The notes: generated by a model from the letters alone, not told the origin. Shown: positions 1-9,581, counted from the stretch's first letter. The stretch is 64,000 bases of DNA from Mesorhizobium carmichaelinearum (GCF_900199455.1 NZ_FZQR01000018.1:47359-111358), one strand, 5' to 3'. Made by a program: numbers and translations.

Positions 1-2
1 GA

Positions 3-365
3 TCCCGCCGGTGCGGACGACGGTCGGGGCCGCGGCTGAGGGTCGAGCTCGGGTCGGGGCAGGCTGAGGAAACGTCGGGCCTCGTCAACGACATCCTTGA
101 AGTCGAGCAGGCCGCAGCTCTCGCGGATGACATCGAGCAGATCGCCATGCTCGCCGGTGGCGGCGTCGGTCCATTTGCCCGCCGCGCCCTTGCCGGACTC
201 GGTGCCCTTCAGCCGGACGAACATCGAGCGGCCTGGATTGTTCTGGACGTCGCCGACCAGCCAGTAGCGGCCTTCGCGCCGACCGTTGGAGAGATATTCG
301 CGGCAGACGGACTCGGCGTTACGACCGAGACGTTGCGCCAGATTGGAAGCGTCGCCAGCCATCAT
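3..365 (-). CDS. Toprim/primase-like protein, N-terminal part (runs off left edge)
   Basis: About 121 residues are visible, beginning MMAGDASNLAQRLGRN and containing YLSNGRREGRYWLVGDV and GKWTDAATGEHGDLLDVIRE. This matches from memory the N-terminus of toprim-domain (DUF7146-type) primase-like proteins of alphaproteobacterial ICEs and plasmids; the toprim domain itself would lie left of position 1. The start ATG (365-363) overlaps the stop of the upstream helicase gene as ATGA, so the two are translationally coupled; a second in-frame ATG at 362-360 is equally possible. The role in element replication is inferred from family and context. Confidence 0.7.
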   Translation of the reverse strand, partial: MMAGDASNLAQRLGRNAESVCREYLSNGRREGRYWLVGDVQNNPGRSMFVRLKGTESGKGAAGKWTDAATGEHGDLLDVIRESCGLLDFKDVVDEARRFLSLPRPELDPQPRPRPSSAPAG

Positions 366-3300
366 GCCGCCTCCCGTTCGGCGATCCGCGCGAGTGGATA
401 GCGTTCGAGCACTTTCGCCAGAATGGCTGGGCCAGCTGCGTCAGTCGGCATGAACATGCGCAGCTTCCAGGAGATGATCTCGTGGAACAGGCCATAGGTG
501 CGCAGGCGATCGCGCATCGTGTCGGTGAAGCCGGACAGTTCGATCCGGTTCACGCCCATGACACGGACCCGGCGAAGCTGGAGCCCCTCGGAGAGATCGA
601 GGATAGTCTTGCCATCCATCAGCGCCGTGAAAGCGTCTTCGGGCCTCAAGGTGCTGCTGCCCGTTGCCGTCGCACCCGCGACCCAGGCGGATGAGACGCG
701 CCGGCCGACGATGCGTTCGCCGTTGTCGGTCTGGAGCCGATAGACGCGTGTCGATTCATTCGGCAGACGTTTCCAGATTGGCAGCAGCAGCCCGGAGACG
801 ACATGGATGATGCTGTCGGTAAACGTCGGCACCTCGGTCAGTTCCAGCTCCCAGGCGTGAGCAAACGCCTGGCGGTCGGCTTCGACCCAATGGGTCTGCG
901 GCATCATCGCCAGCGGCATGGCGGGGTGCTCCATCGGTCGGATGAGCCGGATGCGGCGTTCGACCTCGCCGTCGTCGAGCATTAGGCTGCTGGTCGGGAC
1001 CTGCACGGCGGCGCGGCCCGACTGCCCATTGATGAGCAGCATCGCTCGGGGGTCGGTGAGGTGGTTCAGCGCTTGGTCGAGCGTGACCGGCCGGTTGCGC
1101 TCACGCCGGGTTATCGTGAGAAGCCGGGTATCGGCGGAGGTGCCCGGATGGGTGTAGATCGCCTGACGGTCGGTGACGACGAAGCTCTCGGCGGTCAGGG
1201 TCTCCAGCCCGACATCATAGACGCCCGACGCGATAGCCCCCTCGATGCGAGAGGACAGCAATTGCTCGAACGCCGTGAACAGGATGTTCTGCAATCGAAT
1301 AGTGAGTGCCAGCAACCGGTTGAGGAAGGTCGTGATCGGCGGCAGCTCATCCTTGATGCCGCCCGAATCCATCAGTGACAGGCCGATCGCATCCTCGAAC
1401 ATCTGTAGCGGGCAGCCCTCGACCTTGCCCCGGACCAGCAACAGGTAGAGTTGGCGCAGTGCGTCGCGGGCATAGTGGCTCTCCAGATTGTCCTCGGGCC
1501 GGAACAGGCCCTGGCCGCCGGTCTGGCGCTGGCCCTTGGTGATGGCGCCGAGGGTGTCGAGCCGACGGGCGATGGTCGAGAGGAAGCGCTTCTCGGCCTT
1601 GACGTCAGTCGCGATCGGCCGGAACAGCGGCGGTTGCTGCTGGTTCGTGCGATTGGTGCGACCGAGCCCCTGGATGGCGGCGTCCGCCTTCCACCCCGCC
1701 TCGAGCAGATAGTGGACTCGGAGCCGCCGGTTCCGCACCGACAGTTCGGCATGATAGCTGCGCCCGGTGCCGCCAGCCTCCGAGAACACGAGGATGCGCT
1801 TGTCGTCGTCCATGAACGCCTGCGTCTCGGCAAGGTTCGCCGATCCGGCGCGGTTCTCGACGACCAGCCGGTCGACGCCGCCGACCCCGGTCTTGCGCAC
1901 GATGCGCCGCGAGCGGCCGGTGACTTCGGCCACCAGGTCGGTGCCGAAGCGCTGGACGATTTGGTCGAGCGCCCCATGCACTGGCGGCAGGGATGCGAGC
2001 TTTTCGATCAGCCGGTCCCTGCGGTCGACGGCTTCGCGACTTTCGACGGGCTGGCCATCGCGATAGACCGGACGCGACGACAGGTTCCCCTCGCTGTCGG
2101 TGAAGGGCTCGTAGAGCTGCACCGGGAAGGAATGGGCGAGATAGTCGAGCACATATTCGCGAGGTGTGATGTCGACCTGGACGTCCCCCCAGTCCTCGGT
2201 CGGGATCTCGGCCAACCTGCGCTCCATTAGTGCCTCGCCGGTCGAGACGATCTGGATGACGGCGGCGTGGCCCTCTTCAAGATCGCGGTCGATGGACCGG
2301 ATCAGCGAGGGCGTCTTCATGCTGGTGATCAGGTGGGAGAAAAAGCGCTGCTTGGCGCTTTCGAAGGCCGAACGCGCGGCGGATTTGGCCTGCGCATTGA
2401 GCGTGCCCGTCGAGCCGGTGATGTTGGCCGCCTGCATCGCCGCATCGAGGTTGTTGTGGATGATACCGAACGCCCCGGCATAGGCGTCATAGATGCGGAC
2501 CTGTTCGTCGGTCAACGTGTGCTCGAGCAACTCGTATTCGACGCCCTCGTAGGAGAGTGACCGAGCCGCATAGAGACCGAGTGCCCGAAGATCGCGCGCG
2601 AGCACCTCCATCGCCGCGACGCCGCCGGCCTCGATCGCCTCGACGAACTCGGCCCGGGCAGCGAAGGGAAAGTCCTCGCCGCCCCACAGGCCGAGGCGCT
2701 GGGCATAGGCGAGATTGTGGACCGTTGTGGCACCGGTTGCCGAGACGTAGACGATGCGCGCGTTGGGCAGGGCGTGCTGGATCCGAAGGCCAGCGCGTCC
2801 CTGTTGCGAGGCGGCCTGGTCGCCGCGTTCTCCCTTGCCGCCGGCGGCGTTCTGCATGGCGTGGCTCTCGTCGAAGATGATCACTCCATCGAAGTCGGAG
2901 CCCAACCAGTCGACGATCTGTCGGACGCGCGAAACCTTCTCGTCGCGCGCGTCGGAGCGCAGCGTGGCGTAGGTGGTGAATAGGACGCCTTCCGCCAACC
3001 GGATCGCCGTGCCTTGGCGGAAGCGCGACAGCGGCGTGACCAGCAGGCGCTCCATGCCTAGCGCCGACCAATCGCGTTGAGCATCCTCGATCAGCTTGTC
3101 GGATTTCGACACCCAGACCGCGCGCCGGCGGCCTTTCAGCCAGTTGTCGAGCAGGATGCCGGCGACCTGGCGGCCCTTGCCGGCGCCGGTGCCATCGCCC
3201 AGGAACCAGCCCCGCCGAAACCGGACGGCGTTCTCGGCGTCGTCGCGCGCGGCCGAGACGAGGTCGAACGTCTCATCCACAGTCCATGATCCGGCGAGAT

Positions 3301-4702
3301 GACCGGCATGGGCCTCGCCTGCGTAGATGACGCTTTCGAGCTGGGCATCGGACAACAGGCCATCGGTCACGACGTTGCCAGGCAGATGCGGCCGGTAGGT
3401 CGGCGTCGGCGGCGCGACCGAGGCCATGGCCGCCGACTGCACCAGCTTTGTGGGGTGAACCTGAGAGCCGGGAATACGGATCGCCTGCAATCCGTATTCC
3501 TCATAAAGCGCCTCGGTGATCCGGCCATTCTCGACCGGCTTCCAGTCGACGGTCTCATAGGCGAGTTCGACGCCTTCTGGCTCCGCCGTTCCCGCTGTAC
3601 CAGAGGACGGGCGCATCGCGTAGGCGCGCACGGTTCGAGGGATAGCCAAGCCGATAACCGGCGCCACGGTGGCGGCGAAAGGCAGCCTCGGCGGGACAAG
3701 ATCTGCGACCCAGCCGAGAAGCGTGGCGACGTCGGGCACGACGCCCGGTGAAGTCGGGAACACACTCGGATTGTCGGCCGGAGCCTTGTCGATCACGGTC
3801 AGGCGGGTGTCGATGGTGGTGCCGTGTTTGGCGTAGACCGCGCCATCGATCGCGGCCGAGAACACCACGCGCCCGCGCTCCTCCAGCCGAATGAAGGCGT
3901 CACGCCAGGATGGGTTGTCGGGCGAAAAACTCGCCCCGGTGATGGCGACGAGGCGGCCGCCATCGACAAGGCGCGACAGGCTCGACGCGATATGGCGGAG
4001 CGCCGCGTCCGCCATGCGACCGTCGACATTGGCCATCGCCGAGAACGGCGGGTTCATCAGCACGACACTCGGAACGAGACGCGGGTCGAGGTGATCGTCG
4101 ATCTGAGCCGCGTCGAAGCGGGTGACGGTGATGTTCGGAAACAGTCGGCCGAGCAGCCCTGTGCGGGTCTCGGCCAGTTCATTGAGGATGAGCGATCCGC
4201 CGGCAAGTTCCGCCAGAATGGCGAGCAGGCCTGTCCCGGCCGAAGGCTCCAGCACGCGGTCGGCGGATGTGATCGCGGCTGCTGCGCTGGCGGCAAGTCC
4301 AAGTGGGATTGGCGTTGAGAACTGCTGGAACGCCTGGCTCTCTTCGGAGCGGCGCGTATGCGTGGGGAGAAGGCCCACGATCTTGGCCAGCATCGGCAGC
4401 GCGGCGGACGGAGACCCGGCTTTACGCAACAGCGTCTTTCCGTACTTGCGCAGAAAGAGCACCGTCGCCGCTTCGCAGGCGTCATATGCGGTCTTCCAGT
4501 CCCAGGCACCGGAGGCATCGGACGCTTCAAAGGCCGTCGCCATTGCGGTGCGCAGCACGGTCGCGTCGACACGCTGGCCGCGTTCGAGATGGGGAAGGAG
4601 AAGCCGCGCGGCTTCGGCGATGGCTGTGGCCGGATCGGCAACGGAGGCAAGCGGGAAGGACGCAGGCGCAAGGGCGGCCGCGAAAGCGTTGGCATTCGTC
4701 AT
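362..4702 (-). CDS. Strawberry-notch-like helicase with N-terminal methyltransferase domain
   Basis: A protein of about 1446 residues. The first third carries a SAM-dependent methyltransferase fold: VLEPSAGTGLLAI (motif I) and VLMNPPFSA (NPPF catalytic motif). The rest is an SF2 helicase of the strawberry notch family: FLGDGTGAGKGRQ (Walker A-like), IIFDESHAMQN (DEAD-box equivalent), YVSATGATTVHN, and the helicase C-terminal GLGRTNRTNQ. Such fusions are common in ICEs and plasmids of Rhizobiales and sphingomonads; the biochemical role is unproven. The start is placed at MTNANAFAAA (4702) because the upstream extension is arginine-rich and unlike coding sequence. It lies downstream of the DUF4326 gene and overlaps the next gene by ATGA. 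Confidence 0.85.
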   Translation of the reverse strand: MTNANAFAAALAPASFPLASVADPATAIAEAARLLLPHLERGQRVDATVLRTAMATAFEASDASGAWDWKTAYDACEAATVLFLRKYGKTLLRKAGSPSAALPMLAKIVGLLPTHTRRSEESQAFQQFSTPIPLGLAASAAAAITSADRVLEPSAGTGLLAILAELAGGSLILNELAETRTGLLGRLFPNITVTRFDAAQIDDHLDPRLVPSVVLMNPPFSAMANVDGRMADAALRHIASSLSRLVDGGRLVAITGASFSPDNPSWRDAFIRLEERGRVVFSAAIDGAVYAKHGTTIDTRLTVIDKAPADNPSVFPTSPGVVPDVATLLGWVADLVPPRLPFAATVAPVIGLAIPRTVRAYAMRPSSGTAGTAEPEGVELAYETVDWKPVENGRITEALYEEYGLQAIRIPGSQVHPTKLVQSAAMASVAPPTPTYRPHLPGNVVTDGLLSDAQLESVIYAGEAHAGHLAGSWTVDETFDLVSAARDDAENAVRFRRGWFLGDGTGAGKGRQVAGILLDNWLKGRRRAVWVSKSDKLIEDAQRDWSALGMERLLVTPLSRFRQGTAIRLAEGVLFTTYATLRSDARDEKVSRVRQIVDWLGSDFDGVIIFDESHAMQNAAGGKGERGDQAASQQGRAGLRIQHALPNARIVYVSATGATTVHNLAYAQRLGLWGGEDFPFAARAEFVEAIEAGGVAAMEVLARDLRALGLYAARSLSYEGVEYELLEHTLTDEQVRIYDAYAGAFGIIHNNLDAAMQAANITGSTGTLNAQAKSAARSAFESAKQRFFSHLITSMKTPSLIRSIDRDLEEGHAAVIQIVSTGEALMERRLAEIPTEDWGDVQVDITPREYVLDYLAHSFPVQLYEPFTDSEGNLSSRPVYRDGQPVESREAVDRRDRLIEKLASLPPVHGALDQIVQRFGTDLVAEVTGRSRRIVRKTGVGGVDRLVVENRAGSANLAETQAFMDDDKRILVFSEAGGTGRSYHAELSVRNRRLRVHYLLEAGWKADAAIQGLGRTNRTNQQQPPLFRPIATDVKAEKRFLSTIARRLDTLGAITKGQRQTGGQGLFRPEDNLESHYARDALRQLYLLLVRGKVEGCPLQMFEDAIGLSLMDSGGIKDELPPITTFLNRLLALTIRLQNILFTAFEQLLSSRIEGAIASGVYDVGLETLTAESFVVTDRQAIYTHPGTSADTRLLTITRRERNRPVTLDQALNHLTDPRAMLLINGQSGRAAVQVPTSSLMLDDGEVERRIRLIRPMEHPAMPLAMMPQTHWVEADRQAFAHAWELELTEVPTFTDSIIHVVSGLLLPIWKRLPNESTRVYRLQTDNGERIVGRRVSSAWVAGATATGSSTLRPEDAFTALMDGKTILDLSEGLQLRRVRVMGVNRIELSGFTDTMRDRLRTYGLFHEIISWKLRMFMPTDAAGPAILAKVLERYPLARIAEREAA

Positions 4703-4794
4703 GGAGGAGACCTCGGGAGAGCGGAAGGGATCGAGCCGGGCGGCGCTCTCTCTCGACCGCATCGGCTCAACCCGTCCCGGCCTTCCTCGTCCTC

Positions 4795-5103
4795 TCAGGC
4801 CGCGGCCCTGACGCCGCGCCACCACTCGATCCGCTCGTCGCGGCTGGCATTGGCGAGCCGGCGTAGAAAATCGCCGTGGCAGCCGAGCGGCGCGCAGAAG
4901 CAGACGAGATCGCGGCCGCGCAACTCGTCGAGCGCCCGCAGCAGATGATGCTGGTCTGCCAGCCAGCGCTCGTGCTTCGCAATGACGGCGGCACGGTCAC
5001 CGTCGGGGCTGATCCGGAACGGATTGCCCCATTTGCTGCCGCGGCCAATGTAGACGGCGCCCACCGGCATGCCCGCTTTATGCTTGTTCAGCACGCTGCA
5101 CAT
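4795..5103 (-). CDS. DUF4326 domain-containing protein
   Basis: About 102 residues with the DUF4326 signature VYIGRGSKWGNPF near the N-terminus and LVCFCAPLGCHGDFL toward the end. This small family is frequent on phages and mobile elements and has no firm function. An ATG at 5103 sits 8 bases after a GGAGG ribosome-binding site; a GTG at 5112 is an alternative start. The gene ends about 90 bp before the preferred start of the helicase gene, in the same direction. Confidence 0.75.
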   Translation of the reverse strand: MCSVLNKHKAGMPVGAVYIGRGSKWGNPFRISPDGDRAAVIAKHERWLADQHHLLRALDELRGRDLVCFCAPLGCHGDFLRRLANASRDERIEWWRGVRAAA

Positions 5104-5252
5104 TGCATTCACCTCCCTAATCCCGTTGCGGCGATCTGTCGGCCGGGCGCGGTCAGGCGGCGCGGGTCACGCGAGGCCGAAGGACGATGCGGCAACGGCT
5201 CGCCCGTTGACCGGCGCGGCGCCGCGCTCAGACAGGACGAGCCGCCGCGGGA

Positions 5253-5494
5253 TCAGGTCTGTGATGAGGATGGAAGAGTGTCGGACGGCGGCAAATAGGC
5301 GTCGTAGGGGTTGCCGTCAGCGAGATGGCCGAAGGGGTGAACATGAGATCCGCGCCGTCGCGGCCGACCGCACAGATGACGTAGCGAAGCTCGGCCGTCG
5401 CCGCGTCCTTGCATTCCAGCAGCGCGAGATTGCCGTCTGCTGCCGCGCGCAGGAGGGTCTGGAAATTCGCCCGGGCGTCGTCTGGAATGCTCAT
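5253..5494 (-). pseudogene. DUF6117-like gene with a single-base frameshift
   Basis: Starts MSIPDDARANFQTLLRAAADGNLALLEC and reads normally through DLMFTP, then the frame becomes nonsense. The next frame continues with the family-like FGHLADGNPYDAYLPP and stops at 5253-5255. The shift falls in a run of four G (5334-5337 on the plus strand, CCCC on the coding strand); one extra C would restore the frame. Either a real frameshift or a base-calling error at the homopolymer. The gene is coupled to the upstream hypothetical gene by an ATGA overlap at 5491-5494. Function unknown. Confidence 0.65.
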
Positions 5495-5946
5495 CGCCCA
5501 AGTCCTTTCCGGTGCGCGGCCGCCAGCCCGCCTCGTTGCGTGGGTTCGCCGTGGAGATCGGGGGCGGCCGCGAGGATGGCCTCGGCCTTGGCGATCGCTG
5601 AGCGCGCTCGCGGCACCCAGTACGGCAACTTCGGTGCTGACAAATCCGGCACATGCGCGAGTACCTTCAGGATGCCGAGGAGTGTCTGGAAGTGATCCGC
5701 CTTGCGGCGGAGCGTTTCGCCGAACTGTGAGGGTATCAGCAGTGCGGGTGCTTCGTAGGCTGCTTCCGCATCTTTCCAGATGCCGGATACGTAGGTCTCG
5801 CCGGCGGTTTCATAGTCGAGCTTTTCGCCCGACCAGTCGTCGTCTCCGACCGCGAGGCGACACGCCTGATCGATCGTGTCAGCCTCATAGGTGCTGTGCC
5901 GGTATGCAGGCAGGGAATAAGCCGTTTCGATGGTGAAGAGGGGCAT
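5491..5946 (-). CDS. Conserved hypothetical protein of mobile elements
   Basis: 151 residues (MPLFTIETAYSLPAYRHSTYEA...). The N-terminal half looks like a small alpha/beta domain and the C-terminal half is helical (FQTLLGILKVLAHVPDL). I recognise no catalytic motif. Such proteins commonly lie between ParB-like and DUF6117 genes on alphaproteobacterial elements. It is separated from the upstream ParB-like gene by about 120 bp containing a terminator-like hairpin, so it may have its own promoter. It overlaps the downstream gene by ATGA. Confidence 0.65.
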   Translation of the reverse strand: MPLFTIETAYSLPAYRHSTYEADTIDQACRLAVGDDDWSGEKLDYETAGETYVSGIWKDAEAAYEAPALLIPSQFGETLRRKADHFQTLLGILKVLAHVPDLSAPKLPYWVPRARSAIAKAEAILAAAPDLHGEPTQRGGLAAAHRKGLGR

Positions 5947-5959
5947 GATGATCTCCTGA

Positions 5960-6006
5960 AACGAGAAAAGCCCGGCTGGTCCTTGTTCGCAGGGGGCCGG
6001 GCTTCG
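5960..6006 (-). terminator. Rho-independent terminator after the ParB-like gene
   Basis: On the minus strand a 9-bp stem AAGCCCGGC/GCCGGGCTT (arms at 6004-5996 and 5976-5968) is followed by TTTCTC. It lies about 60 bp beyond the stop of the ParB-like gene, the right place to end that transcript. Confidence 0.6.
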
Positions 6007-6066
6007 GATGGGATTGATTGGCGAGCGAGATGCGGGGCGACCGGGCGCCGCCCCGCGGTCGGAGGA

Positions 6067-8196
6067 CTATTCAGCCGCGATCATACGCTGACGTTCCTCA
6101 TCGGTGTCGGCTGCAACCTCGTCGTCATCGCCAGCGAGAAAACTGGGCAGCGCCTCGGCGTCGCCTTCAGTCGTCGGTTCGGTAACCGGCTCGATCTCGG
6201 CCAGCCGCAGCGGCTCCGGCAGCCAGCCGGTGCCGTCGAGCAGCCGTTCGGCCTCCTTCGCCATGTCACCCTTCTTCAGATGGTCGATCAGCTGCGCCGA
6301 CTGCTCGCCCTTCGCTTCGCGCACAGCCTCAAGAATGCGGGGCTTGGTCACGCGGGAGAGGTAATTGTCGACGGTTGGCGTCCAGCCCGCCGCGACCATA
6401 TCGAGGCCTACGGCTCGAGCCAGCACCTCGGCCTGGTCAAGCCGGCGCTGAATACCACTCGCCGACGGGCCGGCGCCGTAGCGGTCGGCCTTCTCGTAGA
6501 GTGCGTTCACGCCGGACGACGCGCAGTGAGCGAACAACGCCGCCTGTTCAGTGCCTTCGAGCGCGGCTAGCGTGTCCCAAAGGTCAGCCTGATCGCTGGG
6601 CAGGCGTTCCTCCCAGGCCCTATGGCGGGCATCGACGGCCTGGGCCGAGGCACTTTCCTTCAACCCGGGCCCCTGTTGCGCGAAGCCGACATTCCTGACG
6701 GAGATCTCCATGCAGACCGCGTGCGAGGAGTACCGCGAAAAAACGTCGAGGCAGAACTTGTGCAGCACGGCAAGGAAGGCCACGGAGGGTTCGTTGGCGA
6801 GCGCATCGCGCAATGCCAGCGTCCGATGCGCGGTCAGCTCGCTGATCAGGCGATCCGGAAGCGGCTTGATGACGTCGTCCTCGTCATCCTCCGGCTCGGC
6901 CTGGCCGCCGATGGTGATGACGGCGCGCTGGATGACCGGGGCAGTCGGATCGGATGCTTCGGGCGTCGCGCCGTCGGCATCCACTCCATCCCCGTCCACC
7001 GTCACAGGGGCCTCGTCCTCAGGGCGAACGTAGCCACGATTGACCGAGAGGTTGCCGTTGCTGTCAATGCTGATGAAGACGCCGGCGCGGGCGATCCCGG
7101 CTGGATCGTAGATAACGGGACGGTCATCGAAGGCGGCAAGCGCCGTCTCGATCTCGCCGAGCCGTTCGTCCACATCGTCCGGCAGTTCGTCGGCTTCCTC
7201 GTATTCCGCTTCGAGCTTGGCGTGTTCGGCGTTCAGCGCGTCGATCGTTGCCTGCTCCTCGGCTGTCAGGTGGGGAGACGTTCCCGCCAACTCGCGCAGT
7301 CCGTGGGTGTGTCCGTAAGGCGTCTCGACCGTGACGGAGATCCACTTCCAGCCTTCGGCGGCAATGGCCTCGGCCTCGGCTTTCAGCTTTTCGCCAACCA
7401 GACGGTCGAGCAGGGCGGCGTCCTCCAGCCAACCGCCATCGTCGCTTTGGAACAGATCGCGCATGACGACGCCGCCGGCTTCGGCATAGGCGTCAAGACC
7501 GACGAACTGCGCGCGCTTGTCGGACGTCCGCACCGTCGTCTCCGTCAGCATGCGGCGGATCTGATACGGTTCCTTGCTGTAGGAGCGCTGGAGGGCCTCC
7601 CAAACCTGCTCCTGACGGGCATGATCGCCAGTCACGGTGAACGCCATGAGTTGCTCAAGCGTGATGCCGTCCTTCGCGTAGAGGTCGAGCAAAGCGTTCG
7701 ACACGGCCGCGAGGCGAAGGCGCTGCTTCACCACGTTGACCGAGACGAAGAAGGCGGCTGCGATGTCCTCCTCGGACTGCCCCTTCTCGCGCAGTGCCTG
7801 AAAGGCGCGGAACTGGTCGAGAGGATGGAGCCCGACATGCTGGACATTTTCCGCCAGGGAATCCTCCTCGGCCGAGGTAGCGGCGTTGGCGGGCTTCGGG
7901 ATGCACGGCACCGGCGCGGCCTTGGCGAGGCGCTTCTGCTTGACCAGGAGTTCGAGCGCCCGATAGCGGCGGCCGCCGGCCGGAACCTCAAACATGCCGG
8001 TCTCGGCGCCATCGGCATCGAGCATCGGCCGAACGCTGAGGCTCTGAAGCAGACCGCGCCGGGCGATGTCCTCGGACAAGTCTTCGATCGAGATACCGGC
8101 CTTGACACGCCGGACGTTGGACTGGCTGAGCACCAGCTTGTTGAAGGGAATATCGCGCGAGGCACTGAGGATGATTTTCTGAACGGCGTTAGGCAT
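6067..8196 (-). CDS. ParB/RepB/Spo0J-family nuclease/partition-like protein
   Basis: 709 residues. Residues 1-110 form a ParB N-terminal domain: IPFNKLVLSQSNVRRV, IARRGLLQSLSVRP, and VPAGGRRYRALELL (the GxRRxRA box). This is followed by ENVQHVGLHPLDQFRAF and an HTH-like segment SEEDIAAAFFVSVNVVKQRLRLAAV. The long acidic C-terminus is typical of the large plasmid and ICE ParB-like proteins, many of which are not part of a parAB pair; no parA is visible. The start at MPNAVQKIIL (8196) excludes a leader that matches non-coding repeat sequence upstream of ardC. Partition or nuclease activity is inferred only from family. Confidence 0.8.
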   Translation of the reverse strand: MPNAVQKIILSASRDIPFNKLVLSQSNVRRVKAGISIEDLSEDIARRGLLQSLSVRPMLDADGAETGMFEVPAGGRRYRALELLVKQKRLAKAAPVPCIPKPANAATSAEEDSLAENVQHVGLHPLDQFRAFQALREKGQSEEDIAAAFFVSVNVVKQRLRLAAVSNALLDLYAKDGITLEQLMAFTVTGDHARQEQVWEALQRSYSKEPYQIRRMLTETTVRTSDKRAQFVGLDAYAEAGGVVMRDLFQSDDGGWLEDAALLDRLVGEKLKAEAEAIAAEGWKWISVTVETPYGHTHGLRELAGTSPHLTAEEQATIDALNAEHAKLEAEYEEADELPDDVDERLGEIETALAAFDDRPVIYDPAGIARAGVFISIDSNGNLSVNRGYVRPEDEAPVTVDGDGVDADGATPEASDPTAPVIQRAVITIGGQAEPEDDEDDVIKPLPDRLISELTAHRTLALRDALANEPSVAFLAVLHKFCLDVFSRYSSHAVCMEISVRNVGFAQQGPGLKESASAQAVDARHRAWEERLPSDQADLWDTLAALEGTEQAALFAHCASSGVNALYEKADRYGAGPSASGIQRRLDQAEVLARAVGLDMVAAGWTPTVDNYLSRVTKPRILEAVREAKGEQSAQLIDHLKKGDMAKEAERLLDGTGWLPEPLRLAEIEPVTEPTTEGDAEALPSFLAGDDDEVAADTDEERQRMIAAE

Positions 8197-8204
8197 GTCG
8201 GTAG

Positions 8205-8252
8205 TCTCCGCGACGGGCGCCGAGAGCCTCTCTCTCGACCCAAAACCCGTCA
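8205..8252 (-). repeat. 48-bp leader repeat upstream of the ParB-like gene
   Basis: This 48-bp stretch matches 9313-9360, upstream of ardC, at about 42 of 48 positions with no gap, and sits the same short distance before the start codon. On the coding strand it runs TGACGGGTT ... GAGAGAGGCTC ... GGCGCCCGTCGCGGAGA. A weaker version precedes the helicase gene (about 4740-4776). Confidence 0.7.
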
Positions 8253-8343
8253 TGAAAGACCGGCACTCCTCTCACTCTTCCTGCCACCGAACCGGGAAGC
8301 CGGAGAAGCGTATTCCCGGCTCCACGGTTCGGCGTAGCCAGCA

Positions 8344-9306
8344 TCACGCAGCCTCCTGCTCGTCCTCTCCGGATGCTGCGGTAGCCGGCCGGTTGATGTT
8401 CGGCTTGAAGCCGAGGATGAATTCGGCGGCTTTCGACGCGGCGCTGGCGGCACGGACAATGGCGCGGTTGTCCTCACGCAGAACCTCCAGCCATGCACCG
8501 ACGTAGTCGGCATGGCGCACCGTCGGCGCGATGGCGAGAGAAGCACAGACAAAGGCCCCGGCCATCTCCGCCACCAGTTCCTCGCGCGCATAGGATTTGG
8601 AGCCGAAGGAACCGGCCATGTCACGGCCGAGACGGGAAGGATGACCCGACCAGTGCCCCAGTTCATGGAATGCCGTGCGGTGCCAGTTGATCGGTTCGAA
8701 ATAGGCGGCTGGAGGCGGGACCTGCACGAAGTCGTGCGGCGGGCTGTAGAAGGCGCGGCTGCCTCCGATCCGAAAATCCGCGCCGGTGGCCCGGATCAGC
8801 GCCTCTGCTTGCGGTTCGATCATGCCCGGCGGAGGTGGTGATGCTACGGCGGCGATGTCCTCCGGCAGGTTCTCGCATTGATCGGCGTTGAAGACCGTGA
8901 AGCGTTTGAGGAATGGAATCGCCTGTGCCTCGCCCCCGCTCTCACGGGCTCGTTTGCGCTCATCCTCGGGCACGAAGCGGTCGGCGAAGACGACGGTCGT
9001 ACCGTGCTCTCCCTTCCTGACGTTACCGCCGAGGGCGAGCGCCTGGCGGAATGTGAGCCAGCTCTGGCCGCCGAATCCGTACTCAATGACCGCGCCCCAC
9101 AGGATCAAGATGTTGATCCCAGAGTAGCGCCGGTGGGTCGACGCGTTTTCCGGCATGGCGAGCGGCGCCTTTGCCGCCGCGGTGCCCCAGGGCTGCACCC
9201 AGGGGATGCGTCCGGCTTCCAGCTCGGCGATGATCTTGTCGGTGATTTCCTGATAGAGGCCCGTCCGGTCATTGCCGGAACGGGCGCTAGCGGTGTTTCT
9301 GGGCAT
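8344..9306 (-). CDS. ardC: ArdC-family antirestriction protein
   Basis: 320 residues. The N-terminal ssDNA-binding domain (about 1-130) has LYQEITDKIIAELEAGRIPW and YSGINILILW. The C-terminal metalloprotease-like domain has the zinc motif FHELGHWSGH and a downstream glutamate in REELVAEMAGAF. ArdC proteins bind single-stranded DNA and help conjugating DNA escape restriction in the recipient, consistent with this being a transfer-capable element. The length is normal and the start ATG at 9306 follows the 48-bp leader repeat. Confidence 0.88.
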   Translation of the reverse strand: MPRNTASARSGNDRTGLYQEITDKIIAELEAGRIPWVQPWGTAAAKAPLAMPENASTHRRYSGINILILWGAVIEYGFGGQSWLTFRQALALGGNVRKGEHGTTVVFADRFVPEDERKRARESGGEAQAIPFLKRFTVFNADQCENLPEDIAAVASPPPPGMIEPQAEALIRATGADFRIGGSRAFYSPPHDFVQVPPPAAYFEPINWHRTAFHELGHWSGHPSRLGRDMAGSFGSKSYAREELVAEMAGAFVCASLAIAPTVRHADYVGAWLEVLREDNRAIVRAASAASKAAEFILGFKPNINRPATAASGEDEQEAA

Positions 9307-9312
9307 CGCGGT

Positions 9313-9360
9313 TCTCCGCGACGGGCGCCAGGAGCCTCTCTCCCGACCTTCAACCCGTCA
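9313..9360 (-). repeat. 48-bp leader repeat upstream of ardC
   Basis: Second copy of the leader described at 8205-8252, ending about 6 bp before the ardC start. The shared purine-rich GAGAGAGGCTC block and the GGCGCCCGTCGCGGAGA block suggest a common promoter or mRNA leader element. Confidence 0.7.
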
Positions 9361-9581
9361 CGGCAAACCCGGTCCACACTCTCACTCTCATCGACCCGTC
9401 TCGATACCCACCGGCGGAAGGAAGGAACGTCGGCGTGACCGATCTCACGTCAGGGATGGAAGCCCGCATGGGGGAAGACCCGTCTCAGGCGGGGCTTCAG
9501 CTTTGCCGACAGCCCGGCCCCATCAGGGGGACGCTCAATCGAGCCCTCGAAAAACGACGAAAAGTCGCTAAGTTGAGGGTC

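Noticed and set aside
6622..8337. 571-residue plus-strand ORF over the ParB-like gene
   Set aside because: Antisense shadow in GC-rich coding DNA; the minus strand has the ParB motifs and terminator.
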